Positions 12,198 through 23,668 of a DNA stretch of 64,000 nt are shown here, piece by piece. The position numbers and the translations under genes are program-made. Within the stretch, counting starts at the first letter, position 1. Every line of letters starts with the position of its first letter. The DNA is taken from NCBI GenBank assembly GCA_963680875.1, contig OY804577.1:105845906-105909905 (forward strand), written 5' to 3'. The notes under the pieces are model-generated. The model was not told the origin of the DNA and searched no databases. It saw only the letters and a program-made list of their open reading frames with translations. Source of the stretch: Bathymodiolus brooksi (lineage: Eukaryota; Mollusca; Bivalvia; Mytilida; Modiolidae).

Positions 12198-12370
12198 ATA
12201 AAAACGTAGATATCAAATTTAGTGCACATGAAGCGTTTCTGGAATAATCTTGAGGTACGCTCAAAATCCAAAGATTGAAAAGCCAAATAATTTAAAGCTT
12301 TGGGAGCAATAAATCCAAAGGCCGTAAAAGGGATAGTCAAAATAGGCTACGGTCACCTATGGCCGAGCGA
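12198..12370 (+). repeat. R2 element copy
   Basis: Starts AATAAAAACGTAGATATCAA, includes GCGTTTCTGGAATAA and TACGCTCAAAATCC, and ends around GGATAGTCAAAATAGGCTA. It matches the copies at 12.53, 19.97, 30.6 and 34.0 kb. Confidence 0.85.
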
Positions 12371-12444
12371 ACAGAACCTAAGTTGTATTAATACTTACAA
12401 TTATTTAGGAACTGTAAATTTCAGTAATAAATATATTTAATAAA

Positions 12445-12690
12445 GCATACCAGTGTCAAAGCACTAACTACTGAGCGGATGATACTCACGGACACTAATA
12501 GTCCACCAGCAGAGATATCAAACACAGTGATCGTAATAAAAACGTAGATATCAAATTTGGTGCGCACGGCGCGTTTCTGGAATAACCTTCATCAGGTACG
12601 CTCAAAATCGAAAGATTGGAAAGGCAAATAATTTAAAGTTTTGGGAGCAATAAAACCAAGCGGCCTTAAAAGGGATACTAGTGCTCTAAA
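12445..12690 (+). repeat. second R2 copy with 5' extension
   Basis: The 5' part (GTGTCAAAGCACTAACTACT, then GAGCGGATGATACTCACGG and TCCACCAGCAGAGATATC) precedes the standard R2 start at about 12537. The same 5' part is seen at 30.86-30.93 and 52.89-52.96 kb. R2 is therefore at least about 250-300 bp long. I could not assign it to a transposon class. Confidence 0.8.
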
Positions 12691-14260
12691 ATGTTGCATA
12701 TATTACCTTGTTTGATTTTGTATATACTGTCATGAGCTAAAAGGTGCATGTTATATACTGCATATTTGGCTTGTTTTATTTATTTAAAACAACACAAATC
12801 ATATTAATGAGAAAGAAACAATTGACCTTAAGTTCGATAATATCGGTTTAAGCTTCTCGTAATATTGGGAGAACTATATATAAACTTAATCCAGATAAAT
12901 AAATCAATAACACGAAAACACAGAGTAAAAGAACCACGAGAACAAATTATTCGCTCTTGAAATCATGAGCTATAACAGGTGTGTCGTATGATACTGTGTC
13001 TCCTGTTCTGATCAGAAAACAGGATCTCCGATATGTTGTACGGTATTAGATATCTCTTGTTTTATCCATCATGTCTTTAGATTTCTTTTTACATCAATCA
13101 ATGATTGAATGAACTTTTTTTTTGCATTGTTCAACCGCACAAGTGGAATGGGTTTTATAATATTATAACCGTTCTGATGTACATGTATGTATGCTTGTTT
13201 TACTCTTATTTTGAATTGCATTGGGAACAATCATTGTGCCTGCTTTAGAAATGCCTGTACCAAGTCAGGGTCATTACGGTTTTCACAGTTTTCCGGTTGT
13301 TGACTGATTTTGTCTGTTTATATACTTATGAGTTTTGACTTTCCCTTTGTAAGATTGCTCGGAGTTCGGTAATTTTGTTGTTACCAATATTTGTATCATA
13401 TAAAATTATGATTCTCATTCTGATGTTTTAAACCATGCTTTCTCATGACATTTGTTTGAAGTTGAACAACACGTTTGTGTTTTTTAGTATTTTTCATGCT
13501 TTTTTGATAATTTTGCACACACTTTTAAAAGACAAAAGCAATAAATCCTCGTGCGGTTGAGAAATTTTTAATATTGAATGCACGTAAAGTTGTATCACCG
13601 ATATGTCTTCTTTTGCACAAATATCGATTTTCGCGCGTGCTGAGAGTGATTGCATTACATTGTGCATTCATTTTGTTATTACTGCAAGTGCTACAAACCG
13701 CGGGAGACTACAGTTGTTTGTTAAATCTAAAGACAAATTTCATTGGAGAATAAGATTTGATATCCGGCAATCAAGTATATCAATTAAATATGTACGATGA
13801 AGCATTCATTTGCGGTTGTCGCATTTGCGTTATAGAATTATTTGTGGTTGTCGTAATTGTATTACAATAATGCACGACAAATAAACGAAAATCGTGTGGT
13901 TAAAAATGGTGAAATGCTGTCTTTGAAAAGCAATACATGTTTAAACAGTATTACTACAAATCATGCAAATGAACATCATGCAATATATATCAGTTTTATA
14001 CAACAATTTCCGCATGAGAATGTTTTTCAATATGTGACCCAAAACATGGGAAATTGGACATGTTGTATGCTGTGAAGCAAAAACAAAAGAGAATAAAAAA
14101 TCAATGGTATATTTAGTATAACATTAGAACAAGAGATTTAGATTTTATATAAAGTGGGTTTTTTTTAACAAATAGGTTTATTTGATATTCATATTACATT
14201 ATTGCTTTAAATTAATATCTTTAAGATATGCTTTCATATATTAACTTTCGATCCAACATT
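12691..14260. other. gene-free stretch with dispersed-repeat phrases
   Basis: A phrase at 13250-13385 (TGTACCAAGTCAGG ... CTCGGAGTTCGGTAATTTT) resembles a repeat I associate with mussel genomes. Short inverted matches (CAACCGCAC near 13132; GTGCGGTTGAGAAA near 13552) may mark the ends of a roughly 430-bp element. Reading frames at 13603-13800 and 13857-14075 have no recognisable domain. Confidence 0.4.
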
Positions 14261-14261
14261 T

Positions 14262-17200
14262 GGGCCCATAAAACTAGCATAATCCCGCCACTTTGAATTG
14301 AAATGTTTGCACCAAGCCAGGAAAATAAACGGTTAAAAATATGTGTGTTAAGGGTATCTATTTTGTCCCTTTCTATGATTTGTCGATTGGATTTTGGGAC
14401 TGTTCCGACAGTGTAGTATTTTTTGTTGGGTTTTGGAACTGTTCCGACAGTATGGTATTTTTTGTTGGATTTTGGGACTGTTCCGACAGTATGGTATTTT
14501 TTGTTGGATTTTGGGACTGTTCCGACAGTATGGTATTTTTTGTTGGATTTTGCGACTGTTCCGACAGTATGGTATTTTTTGTTGGATTTTGGGACTGTTC
14601 CGACAGTATGGTATTTTTGTTGGATTTTGGGACTGTTCCGAAAGTATGGTATTTTTTGTTGGATTTTAGAACTGTTCCGACAGTATGGTATTTTTTGTTG
14701 GATTTTGGGATTGTTCCGACAGTATGGTATTTTTTGTTGGATTTTGGAACTGTTCCGACAGTATGGTATTTTTTGTTGGATTTTGGGACTGTTCCGACAG
14801 TATGGTATTTTTTGTTGGATTTTGGAACTGCTCCGACAGTATGATATTTTTTTGTTGGATTTTGGGACTGTTCCGACAGTATGGTATTTTTTGTTGGATT
14901 TTGGGACTGTTCCGACAGTATGGTATTTTTTGTTGGATTTTGGAACTGTTCCGACAGTATGGTGTTTTTGTTGGATTTTAGGACTGTTCCGACAGTATGG
15001 TATTTTTTGTTGGATTTTGGAACTGCTCCGACAGTATGGTATTTTTTTGTTGGATTTTGGGACTGTTCCGACAGTATGGTATTTTTTGTTGGATTTTGGG
15101 ACTGTTCCGACAGTATGGTATTTTTTGTTGGATTTTGGAACTGTTCCGACAGTATGGTATTTTTGTTGGATTTTGGGACTGTTCCGACAGTATGGTATTT
15201 TTTGTTGGATTTTGGGACTGTTCCGACAGTATGGTATTTTTTGTTGGATTTTGGGACTGTTCCGACAGTATGGTATTTTTGTTGGATTTTGGGACTGTTC
15301 CGAAAGTATGGTATTTTTTGTTGGATTTTAGAACTGTTCCGACAGTATGGTATTTTTTGTTGGATTTTGGGATTGTTCCGACAGTATGGTATTTTTTGTT
15401 GGATTTTGGGACTGTTCCGACAGTATGGTATTTTTTGTTGGATTTTGGAACTGCTCCGACAGTATGGGATTTTTTTGTTGGATTTTGGGACTGTTCCGAC
15501 AGTATGGTATTTTTTGTTGGATTTTGGGACTGTTCCGACAGTATGGTATTTTTTGTTGGATTTTGGAACTGTTCCGACAGTATGGTGTTTTTGTTGGATT
15601 TTAGGACTGTTCCGACAGTATGGTATTTTTTGTTGGATTTTGGAACTGCTCCGACAGTATGGTATTTTTTTGTTGGATTTTGGGACTGTTCCGACAGTAT
15701 GGTATTTTTTGTTGGATTTTGGGACTGTTCCGACAGTATGGTATTTTTTGTTGGATTTTGGAACTGTTCCGACAGTATGGTATTTTTGTTGGATTTTGGG
15801 ACTGTTCCGACAGTAGGGTATTTTTTGTTGGATTTTGGGACTGTTCCGACAGTATGGTATTTTTTGTTGGATTTTGGAACTGTTCCGACAGTATGGTATT
15901 TTTTGTTGGATTTTGGGACTGTTCCGACAGTATGGTATTTTTTGTTGGATTTTGGAACTGTTCCGACAGTATGGTATTTTTTGTTGGATTTTGGGACTGT
16001 TCCGACTGTATGGTATTTATTGATGGATTTTGGGACTGTTCCGACAGTATGGTATTTTTTGTTGGATTTTAGGACTGTTCCGACAGTATGGTATTTTTTG
16101 TTGGATTTTGGAACTGCTCCGACAGTATGGTATTTTTTGTTGGATTTTGGGACTGTTCCGACAGTATGGTATTTTTTGTTGGATTTTGGGACTGTTCCGA
16201 CAGTATGGTATTTTTTGTTGGATTTTGGAACTGTTCCGACAGTATGGTATTTTTGTTGGATTTTGAGACTGTTCCGACAGTATGGTATTTTTTGTTGGAT
16301 TTTGGGACTGTTCCGACAGTATGGTATTTTTTGTTGGATTTTGGGACTGTTCCGACAGTATGGTATTTTTTGTTGGATTTTGGGACTGTTCCGACTGTAT
16401 GGTATTTATTGATGGATTTTGGGACTGTTCCGACTGTATGGTATTTTTTGATGGATTTTGGGACTGTTCCGACAGTATGGTATTTTTTGTTGGATTTTGG
16501 GAATATTCCGACAGTATGGTATTTTGGGGGGATTTTGGGACTGTTCCAACAGTATGGTATTTTTTGTTGGGTTTTGGAACTGTTCCGACAGTATGGTATT
16601 TGTTGTTGGATTTTGGGACTGTTCCGACAGTATGGTATTTTTTGTTGGATTTTGCGACTGTTCCGACAGTATGGTATTTTTGTTGGATTTTGGGACTGTT
16701 CCGACAGTATGGTATTTTTTGTTGGATTTTGGGACTGTTCCGACAGTATGGTATTTTTTGTTGGATTTTGGAACTGTTCCGACAGTATGGTATTTTTTGT
16801 TGGATTTTGGGACTGTTCCGACAGTATGGTATTTTTTGTTGGATTTTGGGACTGTCCCGAGAGTATGGTATTTTTTGTTGGATTTTGGGACTGTTTCGAC
16901 AGTATGGTATTTTTTGTTGGATTTTGGGACTGTTCCGACAGTATGGTATTTTTTGTTGGATTTTGGGACTGTTGCGACAGTATGGTATTTTTTGTTGGGT
17001 TTTGGAACTGTTCCGACAGTATGGTATTTGTTGTTGGATTTTGGGACTGTTCCGACAGTATGGTACTTTTTGTTGGATTTTGCGACTGTTCCGACAGCAT
17101 GGTATTTTTTGTTGGATTTTAGAACTGCTCCGACAGTATGGTATTTTTTGTTGGATTTTGGGACTGTTCCAACAGTATGGTATTTTTTGTTGGATTTTGG

Positions 17201-18612
17201 GACTGTTCCGACAGTATGGTATTTTTTGTTGGATTTTGGGACTGTTCCGACAGTATGGTATTTTTTGTTGGATTTTGGGACTGTTCCGACAGCATGGTAT
17301 TTTTTGTTGGATTTTGGAGCTGCTCCGACAGTATGGTATTTTTTGTTGGATTTTGGGACTGTTCCGACAGTATGGTATTTTTTGTTGGATTTTGGGACTG
17401 TTCCGACAGTATGGTATTTTTTGTTGGATTTTGGGACTGTTCCGACTATGGTATTTATTGATGGATTTTGGGACTGTTCCGACAGTATGGTATTTTTTGT
17501 TGGATTTTGGGAATATTCCGACAGTATGGTATTTTTGGGGGATTTTAGGACTGTTCCGACAGTATGGTGTTTTTTGTTGGGTTTTGGAACTGTTCCGGCA
17601 GTATGGCATTTTTTGTTGGATTTAGGACTGTTCCGACAGTATGGTATTTTTTGTTGGATTTTGGGACTGTTCCGACAGTATGGTGTTTTTTGTTGGGTTT
17701 TGGAACTGTTCCGACAGTATGGTATTTGTTGTTGGATTTTGGGACTGTTCCGACAGTATGGTATTTTTTGTTGGATTTTGGGACTGTTCCGACAGTATGG
17801 TATTTTTTGTTGGATTTTGGGACTGTTCGACAGTATGGTATTTTTTGTTGGATTTTGGGACTGTTCCGACAGTATGGTATTTTTGTTGGATTTTGGGAAT
17901 ATTCCGACAGTATGGTCTTTTTGTGGGATTTTGGGACTGTTTCGACAGTATGGTATTTTTTGTTGGATTTTGGAACTGTTCCGACAGTATGGTATTTGTT
18001 GTTGGATTTTGGGACTGTTCCGACAGTATGGTATTTTTTGTTGGGTTTTGGAACTGTTCCGACAGTATGGTATTTGTTGTTGGATTTTGGGACTGTTCCG
18101 ACAGTATGGTATTTTTTGTTGGATTTTGGGACTGTTCCGACAGTATGGTATTTTTTGTTGGATTGTGGGACTGTTCCGAAAGTATGGTATTTTTTGTTGG
18201 ATTTTGGGACTGTTCCGACAGTATGGTATTTTTTGTTGGATTTTGGGACTGTTCCGAAAGTATGGTATTTTTTGTTGGATTTTAGAACTGTTCCGACAGT
18301 ATGGTATTTTTTGTTGGATTTTGGGACTGTTCCGACAGTACGGTATTTTTTGTTGGATTTTGGTACTGTTCCGACAGTATGGTATTTTTTGTTGGATTTT
18401 GGAACTGTTCCGACAGTATGGTATTTTTTGTTGGATTTTGGGACTGTTCCGACAGTATGGTATTTTTTGTTGGATTTTGGGACTGTTCCGACAGTATGGT
18501 ATTTTTTGTTGGATTTTGGGACTGTCTGGACCATGTGGCATTTTGTTTTGTTGGATTTTGAGACTGTTCCGACAGTCTTGTATTTTGTGTTTTTCATTTT
18601 TATTAAATTGTT
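14262..18612 (+). repeat. E1 element copy 2, greatly expanded
   Basis: The head at 14262-14385 carries GGGCCCATAAAACTAGCATA, ATCCCGCCACTTTGAATTG and ACCAAGCCAGGAAAATAAAC, then CCCTTTCTATGATTTGTCGA. The tandem core follows, and the tail TTTTGTGTTTTTCATTTTTA ends near 18603. This copy shows that the 4.2-kb array is an internal expansion of a dispersed element, not a free-standing satellite. Confidence 0.85.
14388..18590. repeat. 39-bp tandem array, about 108 units
   Basis: The unit is 39 bp and centres on GGACTGTTCCGACAGTATGG. Variation is mostly in T-run length (37-41 bp units), GGGACT versus GGAACT, and TTCCGA versus TTCCAA. Higher-order similarity is visible: the variant CCGAAAGTAT recurs 662 bp apart (14638 and 15300), and GAATATTCCG recurs at 16501, 17511 and 17897. 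Reading frames of up to 766 codons on + and 711 on - arise because 39 is divisible by three and the unit lacks stops. There is no codon-level evidence of a protein. Confidence 0.95.
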
Positions 18613-18817
18613 ACAATGTACTTGATTTGACATTTTCAAGTAAAGCACAGTTGATTATGATTATCTTGCCGCAAACAATAATTTTTTGTTTTGATTCCTG
18701 CTGGACCTTTGAACAGCACAATGTTGGGATAACACAATATTACGGTAAAGGTAAATGAAATAAAATCAGAATGACATATACAAAATAATAATAGGCAAAT
18801 AAATGCAGTGCAATCCA

Positions 18818-19095
18818 ACCATTTGATTGTAAATGTAGCATCATTCGATTGTAGATGTAGGTTCCAAACATTCGATTGAAAATGTAAACTCCATTATAAA
18901 TATAGAGCGCAATCATTCGATTGTATATATTGGGTCCAACAATTCGATTACAAAGGTAGGGTACCTTCATTCGATTGTAAATTTAGGGGCCAACTATTCG
19001 ATTGTAAATATAGGGTCGAACCATTCGATTGTAAATACAGGGTCGAACCATTCGATTGTAAATACAGGGTCCACCCACTAGATTGTAAACACATT
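18818..19095. repeat. 27-bp tandem repeat, about ten units
   Basis: Units built on CATTCGATTGTAAATACAGG recur every 27 bases or so, with the most regular copies at 19020-19070. It lies only about 200 bp from the 39-bp array but has an unrelated sequence. Confidence 0.9.
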
Positions 19096-19235
19096 CTTTA
19101 TTATATATATATTATTGCACAGCAAATACAATATTTAATACCTATTTATTATTGGTATTTACTTGTTCATTTTGTTTTAGAGAATTGTATTTAAAATGAA
19201 ACAATTACCAGAAAAATAACAATTACAGGGTCAAG

Positions 19236-19281
19236 ATTATGGTGTTTAACGCCACTTTCAACAATATTTCAGATATATCGT
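19236..19281 (-). mobile_element. SINE S1 3'-end fragment
   Basis: Reverse complement of the S1 3' end: GGTGTTTAACGCCACTTTCA followed by ACAATATTTCAGATATATCG. Confidence 0.8.
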
Positions 19282-19960
19282 TACAATTACAGTATATACC
19301 TGTATATAAAGGACACTCAAGGGAACCTGAAAATGTTGCCTTTATGAGCAGTTGCCCTTTATATACAGGTTAAAATTATATGCACTATACATTAATACGG
19401 GAAATGAGACTGTCATTTATAGGCAGTGATTTGTTGTATAGATGTGCCCTTTAAGGCAGGTTTGACTGTCGAATATAATACCAATTTAAAATAGGCAATA
19501 CCAGTAATATATTGTTACAACTTTAATATTAATTTCATTTGGTAATATTTAATATCTCATTTAAAAAAAGCAGTATCATATAAATATATAAAATATCTTC
19601 TAAAGCTTACACAGCCTGCTTAACATGAAACCCTGAATCGACATATTGCTGTAATATAAGTATAAACTACATACACTTTATAATAAATGAAAATATTTTC
19701 TTGTTTATGCGCAACCTGCTAAAAATATTGTCATGTTCGTTTTATATGTCTAAACTTACTGTATTTATATTTAGCTATATAAATATATAATTCTATTCCA
19801 AATAGATAAGACCTATTTTGTGGATATATATAAATAATTAAAATGTACAAAGACTTCTTATTAATTTTAGGCTTAGGGTTTTTACTTTTATTTCTTACTA
19901 ATATTTCCATGAAAATGATTTGACTCTAATATATTATAATTTTTGCATAGTTTGAAAAAA
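19282..19960. other. gene-free AT-rich stretch
   Basis: No gene. A phrase near 19300-19370 is weakly inverted (TATATACCTGTATATAAAGG and CCTTTATATACAGG), which could form a hairpin or mark a decayed palindromic element. Confidence 0.45.
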
Positions 19961-19962
19961 TA

Positions 19963-20205
19963 AAAACGTAGATATCAAATTTATAGTGAGCACGACGCGT
20001 TTCTGGAATAACCTTCATCAGGTACGTTCTGGAATAACCTTCATCAGGTACGCTCAAAATCAAAAGATTGGAAAGCCAAATAATTTAATGTTTTTAGGAG
20101 CAAGATTGGAAAGCCAAATAATTTAATGTTTTTAGGAGCAAGATTGGAAAGCCAAATAATTTAATGTTTTTATGAGTGATAAAGCCAAAGGGCCTAAACA
20201 GGATA
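19963..20205 (+). repeat. R2 element copy with internal tandem duplications
   Basis: Standard R2 start, then the block TTCTGGAATAACCTTCATCA is present twice, and a 38-bp block containing AGATTGGAAAGCCAAATAAT is present three times (about 20063-20165). Local amplification has occurred at two positions within one R2 copy. Confidence 0.85.
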
Positions 20206-22480
20206 ATATTTAAAAAAAAACTGAGGTAGAAATTAAGAATTTAATGGTCGATTTTTAGTTTAATTATTACATTATCTTCTGGTATTCCCATTACGTCATA
20301 ATAACTAAGTGATTTAAATTACAGACGGTCACATAACATGCTTTTGTTTAATATGAGTTCAAAATATTTGACCGAAAAAGGAAACAAGAAAAAGGAGAGG
20401 TCACAAAAAAATATTCTGATAAGATTGAGAGAATACGTGTGAATAAATCTTTACAAAATACGCTGACGTTTTGTACAAATATACAGACAATATTTTAGTT
20501 TTTGTTAAATCGTTCGACAAAGGTCCTTTGTTTTAAATTTAAACCTCGAAGATAAATGGTCTGTACAAGCCATGCGATACGTCATGGGACATAATTTTTA
20601 ATTTCAAAACAGATAAAGACTATAGAATTATTTACAAAGGTGTTTGTAAAAAAGATAGGTAAAGGAGATTGCAAATGTTGGGGTAGAGATCGTGTTATAA
20701 CAGTAAATAGAGTTACAAAAACTGATAATGCAATTATAGCATTCTTTATTATATCTCGAAACAAATATATTTGAAGGTTGAAAAAATATACATAAAAAAA
20801 AAATGAAATAAGAAGAATAAATACATCTGTTACATAAAAAATAATGATTCATTTTAATGTCTAAAAGATGGTAATTTTTGGAAAAAAAATGTTAAAAAAA
20901 TAAAAAGTTCAAAGGGCCACTAAAATGCTAACTAGCTTCAGTAAAAACCATTTAAATCTTTAAAAAATATAAATAAAACTAACATAAAGTAAAGTTAAAT
21001 ACAAACTTTAAATCGAAAATTTTTTTTTTACATAGATATTGATAAAGTATCAATATACCTATTATGAAAATATTAATAAAACAAGCATGAAAAAGAAGAC
21101 TATTATTGTTGGATGTTTGGGGGATATGTCCTCTTTTGCTTTGTTGAGGCAATATTACGCATTTTATCAAGAAATTATAATTCACATCATGGATGCTCTT
21201 GTTTAAAGAAAATGTGTCTAGTAATTTATGATTTTGTTGTTAAATTTTTTTTTTAGATCCATTTTTGTCTTTAAAATAGATTCTTTCCAAATATATATAT
21301 GAAAAAAGATGACAATTTAATTTTAATTTTTTTATATTAAATTTGTACCTTGTCTGGACTTACTAAGATATATATATATATAGATACATTTTTTTGTATT
21401 CTAACACAAAATAGGTTGTGAAAATCTTTTATAAAATCTCAGTCAAGCTTACAAATGTTATACCCTGGGTCTGTATATTCATATATTCTATTGAAAATCA
21501 TTGACATTTTGTAACGTGATATAGTTTAAATGCAGACGAAATAAAATACCTAGGGTAAGATCGACTGCATCGGTATAAGTACTTTGTAAAACTTAAAAGA
21601 TCAGAATAAAAAATCTATTAAAACTCCTCCCAGTATGTTGACTATGTTGCCCGTTCTCATTGAATATTGATAGATTTATCAAGATGTGAAAAGAATTTGA
21701 AAGAAATGTCATTATTAAATGATCAATTCACAAATATAGGATAAGAAACAAATTTTGAATGTTTTTATTGACTTTTTATGTATTAATTTGTATGTGAAAA
21801 TAAAAGGAACGTTTTTATCGTTTGTCCTAGTTCAAGAAATGTTGACCTCTCGTAGTAATAAAACAGGTAAAACATAATACGTGTATTACTGCAGTTTACA
21901 CACATGAAAACGGAATAAAAAATAAATCAATTCGACATTGCTGACAATTAATATGAAATTTTAAACTAAAATGAAATTCATTCTCTACCCCCCCACTTTT
22001 TTTTTCTATCTGACTGCCTTCACTATTTTAATTTCTCTGCTTTGACGCAGGACATTTATTTATATTATATATATTTTTGTGTGCTGTAAAATCTATGGTA
22101 TTATGTACACTGAACGGGTCGGGTCACGACCTTATTTGAAGCAAATGTTACGCAAACAGATTAGACGCTGTCTCGATGAAATCTTTCGTAAACAATACTA
22201 ACATTTAACCTTAAAATAAGGTCATATGCACGGGTTTATAGAATATTACAAATTCTTTCCTTTTATAATTTATTAATTCATTGTTTTACTACATACATAA
22301 TTAGATAAATGTGACAGAAAACGACAAAACTAAATTAATTAAGATTTGTAACATTGGTTTTTTGTTTATTGAAAATGTCATCCCGTGTCTTGATATAAAT
22401 TTGCTAGCAGACGACACAAATATGTGCAGTTCGTTAACTGTTGGATAACATTATTCAATAACGATCACAAGTCTGACTCG
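20206..22480. other. gene-free, very AT-rich stretch
   Basis: Poly-A/T tracts and TA runs. Minus-strand frames at 20582-21185 are low-complexity Phe/Ile/Tyr-rich translations. Nothing recognisable. Confidence 0.5.
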
Positions 22481-23175
22481 TCGTCTTTTCACGTCGATAA
22501 TCATTTCCCCTCCTCCTAAACCTGTACGGATTGGACCAAAAACATTGATGACCTAGGGCAGATTACGAGTCGCTAGAAGTGTGCGCAGGAATACAAGATT
22601 GATTATTGACAGGCGAGCTGTGTATAATAAATGAAGCGATAGACCAATAGGAAAGCCAGTTGAAGTGCATCGGTTATGCCCTCAGTGGTTGGGGGCTTTG
22701 ACCAAACGACAGCAACGTGTCACTCACTAATACATTTCATGAACCTAAATGACACCGCACTCCTTATATGGAACACAACCATTGAAAATCTTTAGTTTTA
22801 ATGCTAGTGTCAGAGTTCAAACTATACGGAGTACTCCTCTAGGCCACCCACTCCATAGAAGAGAAGAGATCGCGATTACTACGCGTTCAAGTCACTAAGT
22901 GTTTCAATATCTGTACACTTTTAGACTCTGATTATATTTACGATCCGACACATGGCAAAAGGTTGCTTCCTGGACTTGTCTTAGAACAAATAATGATATT
23001 ATTTGGAGTACGGAGGAAATTCTTAAGAGGATAATAATATTTACTTGTGAGGAAGTTTGAGATGACATTCTCTTAAAAAGTTACTGTGTACCGATAGTAA
23101 CATCTTGTGTGACATAACCTTTGACTCATATTGCACATAGTAATTTAAAGTGTTAATGTAACATAGAGTACAAAA
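22481..23175 (+). promoter_or_regulatory. putative COUP-TF promoter and 5' UTR
   Basis: Base composition becomes markedly GC-richer from about 22480 to 22960, just upstream of the receptor start codon. CCAAT motifs occur inverted at 22530-22534 and direct at 22644-22648. TGTATAATAAATG at 22621 could serve as a TATA-like element, and a perfect CArG box lies at 22762-22771. The transcription start cannot be fixed from sequence. An in-frame TAG at 23164-23166 closes the frame upstream of the chosen ATG. Confidence 0.45.
22762..22771. promoter_or_regulatory. CArG box (SRF/MADS-type site)
   Basis: CCTTATATGG is a perfect match to the CC(A/T)6GG consensus bound by serum response factor. It lies about 405 bases upstream of the receptor ATG, inside the GC-richer segment. 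Binding is not shown by sequence alone. Confidence 0.35.
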
Positions 23176-23668
23176 ATGGCGCTGAACGGAACACCACCAC
23201 ATGTTGTCACAGCTTGGCCTAGAGACCCTACAGAAGATATGGGTCCAACTACTCCAACAGCAGCCCATACTCCAATTCAATCAGTTCCTGCAGTTCCATC
23301 AGCAATTATAGAATCTTCAGCGGTTGTTGCAGCGAGCCAGTCGGGACCTCCGGCACCCCAGACACAACAACCAACAACGAATGGTCCTATGCCAATTACT
23401 AATGGATCTACTACAACAAATGGCTCATCAACTCCAGAAAATAAACAGCAACAAATAGAATGTGTTGTATGTGGTGACAAAAGTTCGGGAAAACATTACG
23501 GACAATTTACATGTGAAGGATGCAAAAGTTTTTTCAAACGTTCAGTACGGAGAAATTTGAACTATACTTGTCGAGGAAGTCGGAACTGTCCGATTGACCA
23601 ACACCATAGGAACCAATGTCAGTATTGCCGCCTGAAAAAATGTCTGAAGTCCGGAATGAGGAGGGAAG
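23176..23668 (+). CDS. COUP-TF: COUP-TF coding exon 1: N-terminus and DNA-binding domain
   Basis: Encodes residues 1-164 plus the first base of codon 165. Zinc-binding cysteines are at 96, 99, 113, 116 (finger 1) and 132, 138, 148, 151 (finger 2). The P-box CEGCKS at 113-118 is the AGGTCA-reading type. The segment [19 protein letters not shown] is the standard NR2F second finger. The donor is GAAG|GTAGGT; reading through it would add a non-homologous tail, so the longer open frame to 23766 is intron. The N-terminal 93 residues are low-complexity with repeated TTNGS-like motifs, typical of the poorly conserved A/B domain. Confidence 0.96.

Noticed and set aside
14341..18758. Many long reading frames (up to 766 codons) in the 39-bp array as protein genes
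   Set aside because: All are translations of a stop-free 39-bp repeat, open on both strands and in several frames, with frame-changing T-run differences and no splice or promoter context.
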